From Mycoplasma sp. OR1901 (lineage in GTDB: Bacteria; Bacillota_I; Bacilli_A; Mycoplasmatales; Metamycoplasmataceae): 64,000 bases of DNA. Positions within the stretch are counted from its first letter, which is position 1. Each line of letters opens with the position of its first letter. This document shows, one piece after another, positions 50,323 to 61,710 of this stretch. The notes beneath the pieces were generated by a model. That model did not search any database, was not told where the DNA came from, and saw only the letters and a program-made list of their open reading frames with translations. The position numbers were made by a program, and so were the translations under genes. The stretch covers positions 186,001-250,000 of the forward strand of contig NZ_CP054666.1 in NCBI RefSeq assembly GCF_013348745.1. Direction: 5' to 3'.

Positions 50323-53300
50323 ATGTCAAAAATTAAAAATAAAACAACTGTTTTATTATCTGGTGCAGCTGCAGCTATATCAGTTGCTACAGCGATAGCA
50401 ATTTTATGAACTTGAAGTAGTAAAAATAATGATTATGAACAGAAATATAAAATTTTAAAAGAATTAATTTCTAAATTAAGTATTGAAAAAGAAAAATTTA
50501 GTTCTGACTTTTCAAAACTAGAACCTAATTTTAGAAATAAAGAGCAATTTGTTAAATTAAACAAAATTAAAAATAACATTTTAGATAAATTAAAAGAATC
50601 AATTTCTGAAAAAGAAAAATTATTATCAAATGATGATTCAAATTTAGTACTTAATAGAGAAAATGAATATAAAAATAATGAAAATGGTTTCGAACTAAAC
50701 GATTATAATAAATCGCTATTTAATGCACAAGAAATTAAAAAATTATTAACTCAAATTCAAGATTCAAACATAAAGGATGAATATTTAAATAAAATATCAA
50801 ATGATTTAAAATCTAATTTTAAATCTATTTTAAATAACACAAGTCAAACAAAACAAAATTTACTAGATTATTTAGATAAACAAAATGAAGAAATTCAAAA
50901 ATGAAAAAAACTTGACAAGGATTTAATTGATCAATTACCTTTAGCATTACAAGAAAAATTTACTAATAAATTAAATGAAGCTGGAGATAATATTTTAGCC
51001 CTTAAAGAGTTGAATAAAGAATTATTAGAGTATAAAAGATTGTCTGATTTAGCAGGTAAAATTAATGATGTTTACTCAAAAGGTAATATTTTACGTGATT
51101 TAAATTCAAGTAATTTAGATGAATTACCTGAAATTGAAGATAAAATAAACAAAATATTAGAAGAAGAATCTAAATCAGAATTCCAAAAGTTAAAAGATCA
51201 AGTTATGGATTTAAATTCATTAGTTAAAGATGAAAAAACACATAATGATTTTGAAGAAGAAATAAACGTGGCATCTCAAACAGAATCAATTGATAAGCTA
51301 CTAGAAACTAAAAAGAAAATTGAAAAATACTTAAAAGAAAACGCCGGAGCAGCCGGATTTATTAAATTCAAAAAAGATTCATTAATAGTAAAAGTAACAA
51401 ATTCTAATTTAGATGAAAAGACAAAAAACAAATTTTTAGATAAAATCAATAATGCTGAAGATATTCAAGAATTAAACAAGCTCGAGAAAAAGATCAATGA
51501 TGCTATTGAACTAAAAATGAACAAGGATGAAGCTAAAAAATTAATTAATTTATTAAACAATCCTAGAAAAGATGAATTATTAGTTGAATTAGATGATGCA
51601 AAAAATGTAGATCAAGTTAATACTGTAGCTAATAAAGCTGCAAAAATTTTATCTGAACAAAAACAAAAAGCTAAAGATAAACTTAGCAAATTAGATGGTG
51701 ATTTTGAAAGAAAAAACAATTTTGCTTCTAGAATAGCTGAAGCAGTTAAAGAATCTGAATTTATTGAAATTGCTGCACAAATAGATTTATATATTCAAGA
51801 TTTAATTAATGAAGCTCAAAATGAAATTAGTAAAATTGAAGAAAATCCAGAAAAAAGAGCAGAATTACAAAAGCGTTTAGATGATGCTAAAAAAGACCCT
51901 AACACAAATGCGGGGGTATTACTTGATATTTTAAATGAAGCAAAAGCTTTAGAAAACTTTGAAGAATACAAAAAAGAAGCAATAGCAAAAGCTAAAAAAC
52001 TAACAAATAAAGAACAATCAGACAAATTTGTTAATGATTTAAAAAATGCTTCAACATTAGATGAAGTTATTAAACTAAAAGATCAAGTTGATACAGCATA
52101 TCAATTCCAATTAGATAAAGAAAAAGCAACAGAAGCAATCAACAGAGTTAAACATAACGTTAAAAAAGATGAATTTAATACAGAGTTAGAAAAAGCTAAA
52201 ACATCCGCTGAATTAGTGTTATTAACTTCTGAAGCTAATAAATACGCAGATTTTGAAAATGCAAATAATTTAAAATATTTACAATTAAAAGATTTTGTTG
52301 AGAAAAACGTTAATGATAAAGCTAAAAAAGCTGAATTTAATACAAGATTAGATAACGATTTAAAAGATGCTAATAATCAAGATAATATTAGTCAAGAAGA
52401 AGTAAATCAAAAATTAGATGAAACAAATAAAGAGTTAGATAAATTTATTACTAACCAAAAACAATTGCTAGAAGCTATAAAAGAAAGAATTTTAGGTAAA
52501 TTAGCTCTTGTTAAGGATCAAGATAAAAGTAGACAACTTGAAAATCAAAGAATACTTCTTGATACCGTTGATTCTGCAAAAGAACTAGAAAAAGTAGTTG
52601 ATGATTTACTACATTTCGAAAGAACTAGAGATAACATTCTTAAAAAAGTTGATAATTTATTAGACAAAAAAGACTATGTTAAACAACTTGAAGATGCTAC
52701 AAATGTAAATGAATTAAATGATATCGAAACATTAGTGGATGCAGATTTAATGCGTGAAGCTAAAGAATTAAAAGATGCTAAAGATAGTGGGATTGAAAAA
52801 TTATCTAAAGTATTAGATTCAAATGAAAATAAAAATAGTTGAGCTAATAGAATATCTGAAACTAAAGATCCTGAAGTTGTAAATGCTGTTATTGATGAAA
52901 TTAATCAATATTTAGATGGTTTAAAAGAGCAAGCTAAAGATGCACTCAAAAAAGTTGTTGGTAATGATGAGAAATATTCTGATCTAGATGCTAAATTAGC
53001 TAATGCTGATTCTGAAGAATTATTTAAAGAAATTAAATCTAAAGCAGAAGAATTCTTTTCAAATGAATTTGTTAACACAAACACTTTATTAGAAAACTTA
53101 TCAAAAGATCACCCAATGTGAAACCAATTTAATGATGAAGTTAAAGCTGCACAAAATATTCAAGAATTAAATGCTGCAAAAGAAAAAATCGACTACGCTA
53201 TACTTGTTGATAAACATAAAAAAGAAGCTAAAGAAGCTCTTAAGAATGTTCAAGATAAAGAAATTTCTAAAGACATTTTAGCTAGAATAGAAAGTGCTAA

Positions 53301-56300
53301 CGATGTTGAAACATTAGTTGCTATTAAAAATGAAATTAGTGAACAAGTTAAAGCTGAAAAAGCCGAAATAAAATCAAATGTTGATGCCATAAAAGAAGAA
53401 ATTAAAAAATTATTTACAAATGATAATATTCAAAAATTTAATGATATTGTAGCTAATGACCAAATATCATTAGAAGATTCTAGAAAAGGTTTAGAAGCCG
53501 CTAAAGAAGCTTATAGAATTGAACAAGATCAACTTAAAGATGCTAAAAGAGAAGCTTTAAATGAACTTAATAAATTAGATGAATCACCTGAAAAAACTGC
53601 AATAAGAGATCAAATTGAAAATGCACAAAATATCATTAATGATATTGCTAATTCAAAACAAGCGATAAAAGATAGAATTCAAACATTAAAAGATCAGGCT
53701 ATTGCTGCTACAAATAAATTAAACAATAAAGAAAATCGTGTAACAGAAATTAATGATGCTCAAACACAAGCGGATATTGATAGACTTAAAAATCTTTCAA
53801 TAACTGAATTTGAAAATATTAAAAGCTCATTAGAACAACTTGCGAATACTACTTTAGATATCGAAGAAAGTTCAAATGAAAAAACAAATACATTAGAACA
53901 AATTGGTGCCGCAAATAGTGAAAATGAGCTAAATAAATTAAGAGATCATATCAATGAATTATTAAATAACTATAAACAAAAAGCAACTAACGAAGCTTCA
54001 CGACTAAAAGAAGAAACAGTAAACGGGAATAATATTTTATCAACTGATATTACACCACTTACAAGTCAATCACAAGTTAAACAACGTATTGATGAAGTAA
54101 ACAAAATAATTGAAGATAGACTTTCTAAAGCTCATGAAGCTTTAGATAAATTAGTTGGTAACGACCAAGAACATGCTGCAAAATTAGCTAAACTTCAAGA
54201 ATTAGAAGCTAAAAAAGATGTTGTTAATGAAAAAGAAATTACAGATTTAACGACATTGATGAATAGTATTTTTAATGATGAACATAATGAAACTGATGTT
54301 GAACTTCAAAAAGTTACAAACACAGAACAAAAAGCTAAATTACAAGAAGAATTTACTAATGCTAATACTATCCAAAAATTAAAAGACTTGAAGAAAAAAA
54401 TAGCTGTTCAATTGAAAAAAGAACAAATGCTAAATGACTTACCTTCAAAAATTACATTTGATGACCAACTAACAGAATTTAGAAACAAAATTAATGATGA
54501 AAACATTGATTCTTTAGAAAAATTAGCAAAAATTGAAGAAGAAATAAATAAAAAAAGTGAATATAATAATTCACTTAAAGAAAAGACAGATGAAATTAAT
54601 GCTAAACTTGAAAAAATTAACGTTGATAATGAATTAAAAAATTCTTTAAAACAAGAATTAGATAACGCTAGAACTGATGCTCAAGCAGAAGAAGTTCGTA
54701 CAAAAATTAATCAAAAATTCGAACAACTTCGTAATGAGGCTTTAGAAGCTATTAAAGGTCTTGAAGGTAGTGAAGAAAAATCAATTCAAAATAACGAATT
54801 AAATAAAGCTAACTTTGAATCAGAATTTATTAAAGTCATTACAGATGCACAAAAAGCATTACAAGATAAAAGAAATAAAGTTACTTCATTAAACGATTCA
54901 ACTAATACAACCGAAAAAGAAAACTTTACTACAAGAATTAATGAAGCTAAAGATATAGCAACATTAAATCAAATTGAAAAAGAAATTAATAACCAATCTT
55001 CAAGAGAAAAAATTCAAAATATAATTAATGATTTAAATGCATCTAATGAGAAAGATACTTTCCAATCAAGATTAAATAACATTAATAATAATTCTAATGA
55101 CTCTGAGCAATCCTTAAATACATTATTAGAAGAAGTTAAAGCTAAAGCTAAATCAGAAGGTAATGATTTTAGATCTTCATTACAAGAAGCTAAAGATGCA
55201 GTCGCTTTATTAGCTGATAATACTGAAAAAGCTAGATTAATAGGTGAAATAGAAAAATTAGAACAAGCTGAAAAAACTAAACAGATAGCATCTGAAGCTT
55301 TAAAAATACGTGATAAAGCTTTAGAAATAATTTCAACTAAAAGAGCAGATATCAAAAAGTTAATCGAAGGAATAATAAAACCTACAACAACAAATGATGA
55401 AACTGCAACAAACCAAATAGAAAAATTTAATACCTTAATTGCTAAAGTTGACACCGCAAGAACTGAAAATGACATTAATAATATTTTTGAAGTTGAAGCT
55501 AAAGAATACTTAAATTCAATTAGAGAAAAATACGCAAATTCTATTAATTCATTATTCCCTGAAGGTGCAGAGAAACAACAATTATTAGAATCAATCAATG
55601 AAACTAATGCTGATAATATTAGTAAACTTAATGATGCATTAAAAGAAGCTAATAAAAAATTATCTAGTTTAATCGAAGAAATAAACACAAACATTGAATC
55701 TAATGATAAAAAAGAAGAGTTCAAAAACAAATTAGCTAAAATAAATTCAAATAATGTTCAAGGTGAGAATGGTCAAGAAACTATTAATAATGATAGATGA
55801 CAAACAAGATTACCTGATCTTAAGTCTTTATATGACTTAGTTAAAAATCAAAGAACACAAGAAGAAAATGAATTAAGATCATACAAAGAGCAATTAGAAG
55901 CTAAGATTAACTCAAAATTATCAGGTGAAAAACAACAACCTGATGCAGCTAACAAAAACCAAAAAACAACACTTCTTGAAGAATTAAATGCCGCAAAAAC
56001 TCTTGAAAAAGCTAAAGAAATAAGTGCAAAATTAGAAAAATTAATTGAAGATAAAAGAAAAGTTGCTAAGGCAGCAATAGACTTAACTGAAGGTCATGAA
56101 AATCATAACCACTTATTAAGTGAAATTAATGAAAAAGAAATCACTGAAGATAAAATTAACGAACTTCAAAGACAAGCAAGTCAATTTGTTCAAGAAACCA
56201 GAACAAGTGCTCAAACTGAAATAGATAAAATAAAAGACCCTACAACTAAATCTAACTTATTAGAAAAACTAGGAAACGAAGCCAATACAATTGCTAAAAT

Positions 56301-59300
56301 TAAAGATTTAGAGTTACAAGCCAAAATAATTAACAAAAAAGCTGAACTTAAGGAAAAACTTAATAAATTATGAGAAGAAAATAAATCTGACTATAATGAA
56401 AGAATTGATAGATTAACAACAAACGATCAAGCAACATTGGATGAATTGATAAAAATTGAACAAGAAATCAATAATGCTCAAAATACACAAGATGATAATC
56501 TAGAAGAAGCTAAACAAGAAGCAAATGCAGTAATTAATAGATTAAAAAATGGTCATCAAGATTCTACACAAGATAAAGATAGTAAATTAAAACAAGTTAC
56601 TGATGCAACTAATCTTGAAGAAATTAAATTGGCTAAAGATGCTGCACAAGCAATTTTAGATGCCGTTCGCGCAACAGCTAATGAATCTCTTAAAAAGATA
56701 AATGTACAAGATTTACCTCAAACATTAGAAGAATCAAATCCTTTAAAGGCAATTGTTGATTTATACAATGAGTTACAAAGATCTAATACTAATTTAGCTA
56801 ATGAAGAAACTTATGAAGATATTCAAAAAAGAGCTAATAAAGCATTTAATGACTATAAAGAAGAAATTAGAAGGCAAATTTCAGAAAATGGATCTTCAAG
56901 AAAAGAAGAATTATTAAGAGAATTAGAACAAGCACAAACTATTGATAAATTACATCAATTAGCTAACGCAAATGAAGTTTATAAAGAAGCAGATAAAATA
57001 ACAGAAAAATTAAAAGAACATGCTAATAATGCTAATAAAACAAACTTTAACAATGAGCTTGACAATATTGTAAACCATGTTCAACCAAGTACAGACAAGG
57101 TTCAAGATGGTCAAACCGTAAGTAAAAAACAAACAGATTTAAATAACCTTAAAGATTTATTAAGAAGAGTTTCTGAAGCGGTTGAAACACAAAACGAAGA
57201 AATTGAACATGAACAAACTAGAGCAAATGAAGCTATTAACTTAATTGATGGTAATAATCAAGAATCAACAACTAAAAAACAACAATTAACACAAGAGTTA
57301 GAAACAGCGATAGCAAATAAAGATGTAAACGCTATAAAAGCAGCAAAAGATAAGGCTAACGAATACATCAACGCTAAAAGAAGCGAAGCCTTAACTGCTT
57401 TAACTAAATTAACAGAAGGTAAAGCTCCTAAAGCAACAATTAATGGCGAAAAAGGTCTTCAAGATAAATTTAACGAGGCTAGAACTCAAACAGAATTTGA
57501 AAACATTAAAAAAGAAGTTGAAGACAAGCTAAAAGAATTTAAGACTAATGCAGAATCTGCTGCTAATAAACTTAACGGAGAATTAGCTACCGAATTAAGT
57601 GATGCCAATAATTCTAATGATCAAATTAACTATGATAATTTAATCGATAAAGCTAATAGAAAGTTTGAAGAATATAAAGAACAAGCAAGAAGAAAATTAA
57701 GAGAAGCTAACTTACAAGATAATAAAACTTTTGAAACGGATATTCAAAATGCTGTAGATAAAAATGCATTAAAATCTATTGAAGATCAAATTCAAACTCA
57801 AAAAGATTTAGAAAATGCTAAATCTGAAGCTAGAGTTGAAATCGAAAAATTAAAAGATCCTAAAAAACAAGAGTTTTTAAATAGATTAAATAATACTAAT
57901 ATTGATAAATCAGAAGTTGATCGTATAAAAGAAGATGCAAAAAATCATCTTAATTCGAAAAAACAAAACGCTATAAAAGAAGCTTCAAAATTTGACAGAG
58001 TAGCTAATGATAAAAATAATAAGTATAACTCACTATTAGAAAGTGCTGTTACAGAAGAACAATTCGATAAAATAGCACAAGATGCTAAAAATGAATTTGA
58101 TACTCTAGCAAGAAATAAAAAAACTGATATTGAACGTTTAAGAAATGGTGATAACACATCTACAAAACCAAACGCTAGTGATATTGATAGTAAAACAAAA
58201 GCACATGAAATTGAAGAATTACATAAACAAGCTTTAGTTTATGCTAGAAAATATGCCGAAAAAGAAGTTGAAAAACTTGATTCTATTGAAAAGAAAAATG
58301 AATTAAAAGCTAAACTAGAAAAAGCAACAAGTGTTGATGTAATAAATGATATTATGGATGAAGCAATTGCATCTAAGAATTTAGAAGATGCTAAAAAACA
58401 AGCTAAAGAAAATGCAAGACATAAGTTGGCTGGTCATGAACAATTAGATTCAATTATTGCACAAATTGATGCTGCTAAAAATGGTGAACAATTAACAAAT
58501 GTTACTTCACGAATAAATCCACTTGTAGATGCTGAAGTTAATAAACTTAGCGTCGCATTAAGAAAATTAAATGAAAATAATAATGTTAGAACAAACTACA
58601 GCAATAAGAATGCAAATAATTCAACTGTTCAAGAATTAAGGGATGCTACAAATAAGGTTCAAGAAGAATTAAATAGAATCAATAATGATGTAAAAGTTCA
58701 AATTGAAAAAATACATTTAACTGACAATAGTGTCAAAAACGAAACATTCGTTAGTCAATGACATAAAGATTATGAAAACAACGTAAACCCTAAGGGTGTT
58801 AAAAATAAATATAATGACATTGAAAACGATAAAACAGAACAAAAATTAGAAGAACTAAAAAATGAAGTTACAAATAAATTAACTCAAAAGAAAAATGAAG
58901 TTTTATTAAAAATAAATCAATTAAGTGATGAAAATAATAAAAGAAATTTAAAAAATGATTTAGATAATAGTGATAAACAAAATTACAATGACTTTGCTAA
59001 AATTTATAAAGAAGCCGAAAGATTAATTAAACTAGAAGAAGTTAAAAAATTAATTGAAAAAATTAGAGATCTTGTAGATAATAAACATAAATCAAACTAT
59101 AATAGTGGACTTAACGAAAAAACATTTGAACAATTAGTTCAAGTGGAAGAAGAAGTTAAAGCTACATTACAAGAAGAAATTAGATTAAGCAGAGAAGCTG
59201 CTTTAGCAGAAATTAAAAAATTACCTTCTAAAGATTCTACATATAATAGAAGTACATTAAAAACAGAGGCTGAAACAACTAATAGCATTGATAGATTAAA

Positions 59301-61584
59301 TGAACTTAAAGGATTAGCAAAAACTAAAAATGATCAAATATTATCATCTGTTAATAATAAAATTAATGAAATGCAACCTGGTGCAAGAAACCATTTAAAA
59401 ACAGAATTAAATAATATTTTAAACGGAAATTATGACGAGAGCAACACTCTTGGTGATGCTTTATTAGATTTTAAATTAAATGTAGCAGATAAAACTGTCG
59501 CAAAATACAAAGAATTTGAAAGACAAATTGATATAATTTTCCCTAGATCGGATTCCCAAGATGGAGATGGAACTATTCATGGAACAATAATATACAATAG
59601 TAGAATTAAAAATATGCTAAACACAAATAAAGCTGAAAGCATTGAAAAAATAAATAATTTATTAATACAAATGAGCGAAACTAAAAAAGTTTACGAGAAA
59701 GTCTTAAAATATTTCAATGATAATATCAAAAATAATAAAAATATACATTGATGACCTTGAAATTATAAATTAAGTGATCCTCTTTGAAGAATTAATAATT
59801 TTGTATATGATACAGGAAGTGCTGATAGTTTTGAAGGTATTAAAGCAAAATTAGACTATCCAAATGGTTTAATTAAATCTTATGAAATAGTTAAAGATTT
59901 ATTTAACACAAGAACAGATGCTTTATCCGAAATAAATAAACTTGGAAATGGACAAAAACAAAGTTTAAAACAAAAATTTGACTCTATAGTTGAACCGAAA
60001 GTTGTAAATGAAACAAATCTAAATCCATATATTAGGGATGCAATCGATAGATTAGAAAAATACAAAGAAATTAAAGAAAAGGCTACATCATTAAAACAAG
60101 CTTTAGATGTTACGAAAGAAAAAATTACTTCTATTAACGAAAAAGCTATAACAATAAAAGAAAAATTAAATGAAGCATGAAATTCAGTACAGGATGTAAC
60201 TAAAACAAATGATAGAAATTCAACAGAATTAATGAATAGTGTTATAGATGATCCTGAAAATGGTTTAGCTAAATTAAGTAATGATGCAGTAATAGAAATT
60301 GATAAATTGCAAAATCCTAAAAAAGATGAATTATTAAGAAGATTAAATCAAATTGGTTGAAACTGAGAACACAGAGAAACTACAGTTGAGGAATTAAAGG
60401 CTTTAATATTAGATGCTAAACGTGAAGATGTTAAAAAGTTAATCGATGATAGATTCAATGATTCATCAACATCAAAATGAAAAACAACATATATAAATAG
60501 AGTAAATGCAAATAATATAACATATAGCCAATTAGATTCTATAAAAACAGAAATTAATAACAAAATTAATGGAGTTAAAAACAATATTAAAAATACTAAA
60601 TTTCAAGAATGAAGTATTTCCGAAACCAAAAAACAAGAATTTATTGATACATGAAATAGATTAAAAGATAGTCCGACAGCTAAATATGAAGAACTTGAAA
60701 AATTAGAAAGAGATATCAACGAGTACAATGAAATTAAAGGTTCATTAAGAAGGGCTGTAAGTGGTGTAAAACCAGAATTTGTTTTACCTCCAAATCAAAG
60801 TAAAGGTGCTCAAGAAAACGTTGTAGATATAACTCTTGCTCATTTAGGAGAATATTATAATGATAAAAATCTTTACGCAGTAGCTTTTGATCATAATAAC
60901 AATAGAGTAATTTCTAAAGTAAGAAAAGGAAGAAGAACTGCTGATGATAATGCACGTAACACAGAAAATGCTCTTGGATTTACGTTTTTATCAAAAGATG
61001 CTAGTCATGTAGGTACTTATTACATAGAAAAAATTATTTTTTCAGATTCCGAATTAAACAAAGATCAAGTTTTACGTGAAAATAAAAATGTAATTAGAAT
61101 TAGTAATGCTAATAATTATGCTTCTTACGAAGGATTTAAAGTTACTAACGGAAGTCCTGTTAGTCCAGGAATAATTAATGTTGAAAAAAAACAATACAAT
61201 GGTGTTGAAATAAAAAATATTAATCTAAATATTACTGGAATTAAAATGAATAATAGCTTTTATAACAGTATAGATCAACAAAGTTTTATAATTATATTTG
61301 AAGACACAAATACTCATGAACAATATAGAACTAGATATGTTAGAGCAAAAGATGTTCCTACAAGTAATATTATTACAGAATTAAATGGCGATGATTTAAA
61401 AATTAAATTATCATCAAATTGATTGCTACCTAAACATAAGTATCAATTAAAAACAATTGAATTCACTATTGATGACGGAAATAAAAAATATATATATAGT
61501 TCGGATCAAAAACCTCAAACAGGAAGTGAAAAAATTGATTATAGTAATCACACTCGTTATCCAAAAGATATAGTAGTTGATTAG
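50323..61584 (+). CDS. Giant repeat surface protein E, intact, 3,753 aa (shortest copy)
   Basis: A continuous frame with TGA as Trp runs from ATG 50323 to TAG 61582-61584. The N-terminus MSKIKNKTTVLLSGAAAAIS forms the same single hydrophobic anchor as C. The tandem helical units end at the linker (NETFVSQWHKDYEN), whose Trp is residue 2813, as in C and D. The post-linker region first resembles A and B (KLPSKDSTYNRST; IKNMLNTNKAESIEKI; a Trp-rich WWPWNYKLSD). It then jumps at about 60430 (DVKKLIDDRFN) to sequence equivalent to much later in D (EVKKLITDRFN), so about 130-150 residues present in the other copies are absent. The C-terminal domain (from about 60800) groups with D. The A-type run at 59215 keeps six A and the correct frame. 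Surface stalk protein by inference; ligand unknown. Confidence 0.92.
55797..55975 (+). repeat. Near-identical DNA segment shared with gene D (copy 2)
   Basis: This is the partner of 43142-43320 in gene D; the two differ only at isolated bases over this stretch. Similar near-identity is seen between 52300-52790 and 39640-40130. Confidence 0.7.
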
Positions 61585-61593
61585 TTATTTACT

Positions 61594-61624
61594 AAAGTTA
61601 ACAATTAATTTTGTTAACTTTTTA
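61594..61624 (+). terminator. Terminator of gene E
   Basis: AAAGTTAACAA (61594-61604) pairs with TTGTTAACTTT (61611-61621), then T. Same core as after A and D. Confidence 0.85.
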
Positions 61625-61673
61625 ATATTTAAATTTAAATTATAGTTACAGTGGAGAATTTTATTAATTCAAC

Positions 61674-61707
61674 AAAAAAACGAAAGAATTTAAGTTCTTT
61701 CGTTTTT
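61674..61707 (-). terminator. Terminator of protease 2
   Basis: AAAAACGAAAGAA pairs perfectly with TTCTTTCGTTTTT around TTTAAG, and T runs are present in both directions. It lies 3 bases beyond the stop of the minus-strand protease gene and about 50 bases after the gene E terminator. Confidence 0.85.
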
Positions 61708-61710
61708 CTA

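Noticed and set aside
1-61584. CRISPR-like periodic repeats
   Set aside because: The periodicity is at protein level (about 50 residues) with diverged DNA; there are no short identical repeats with unique spacers.
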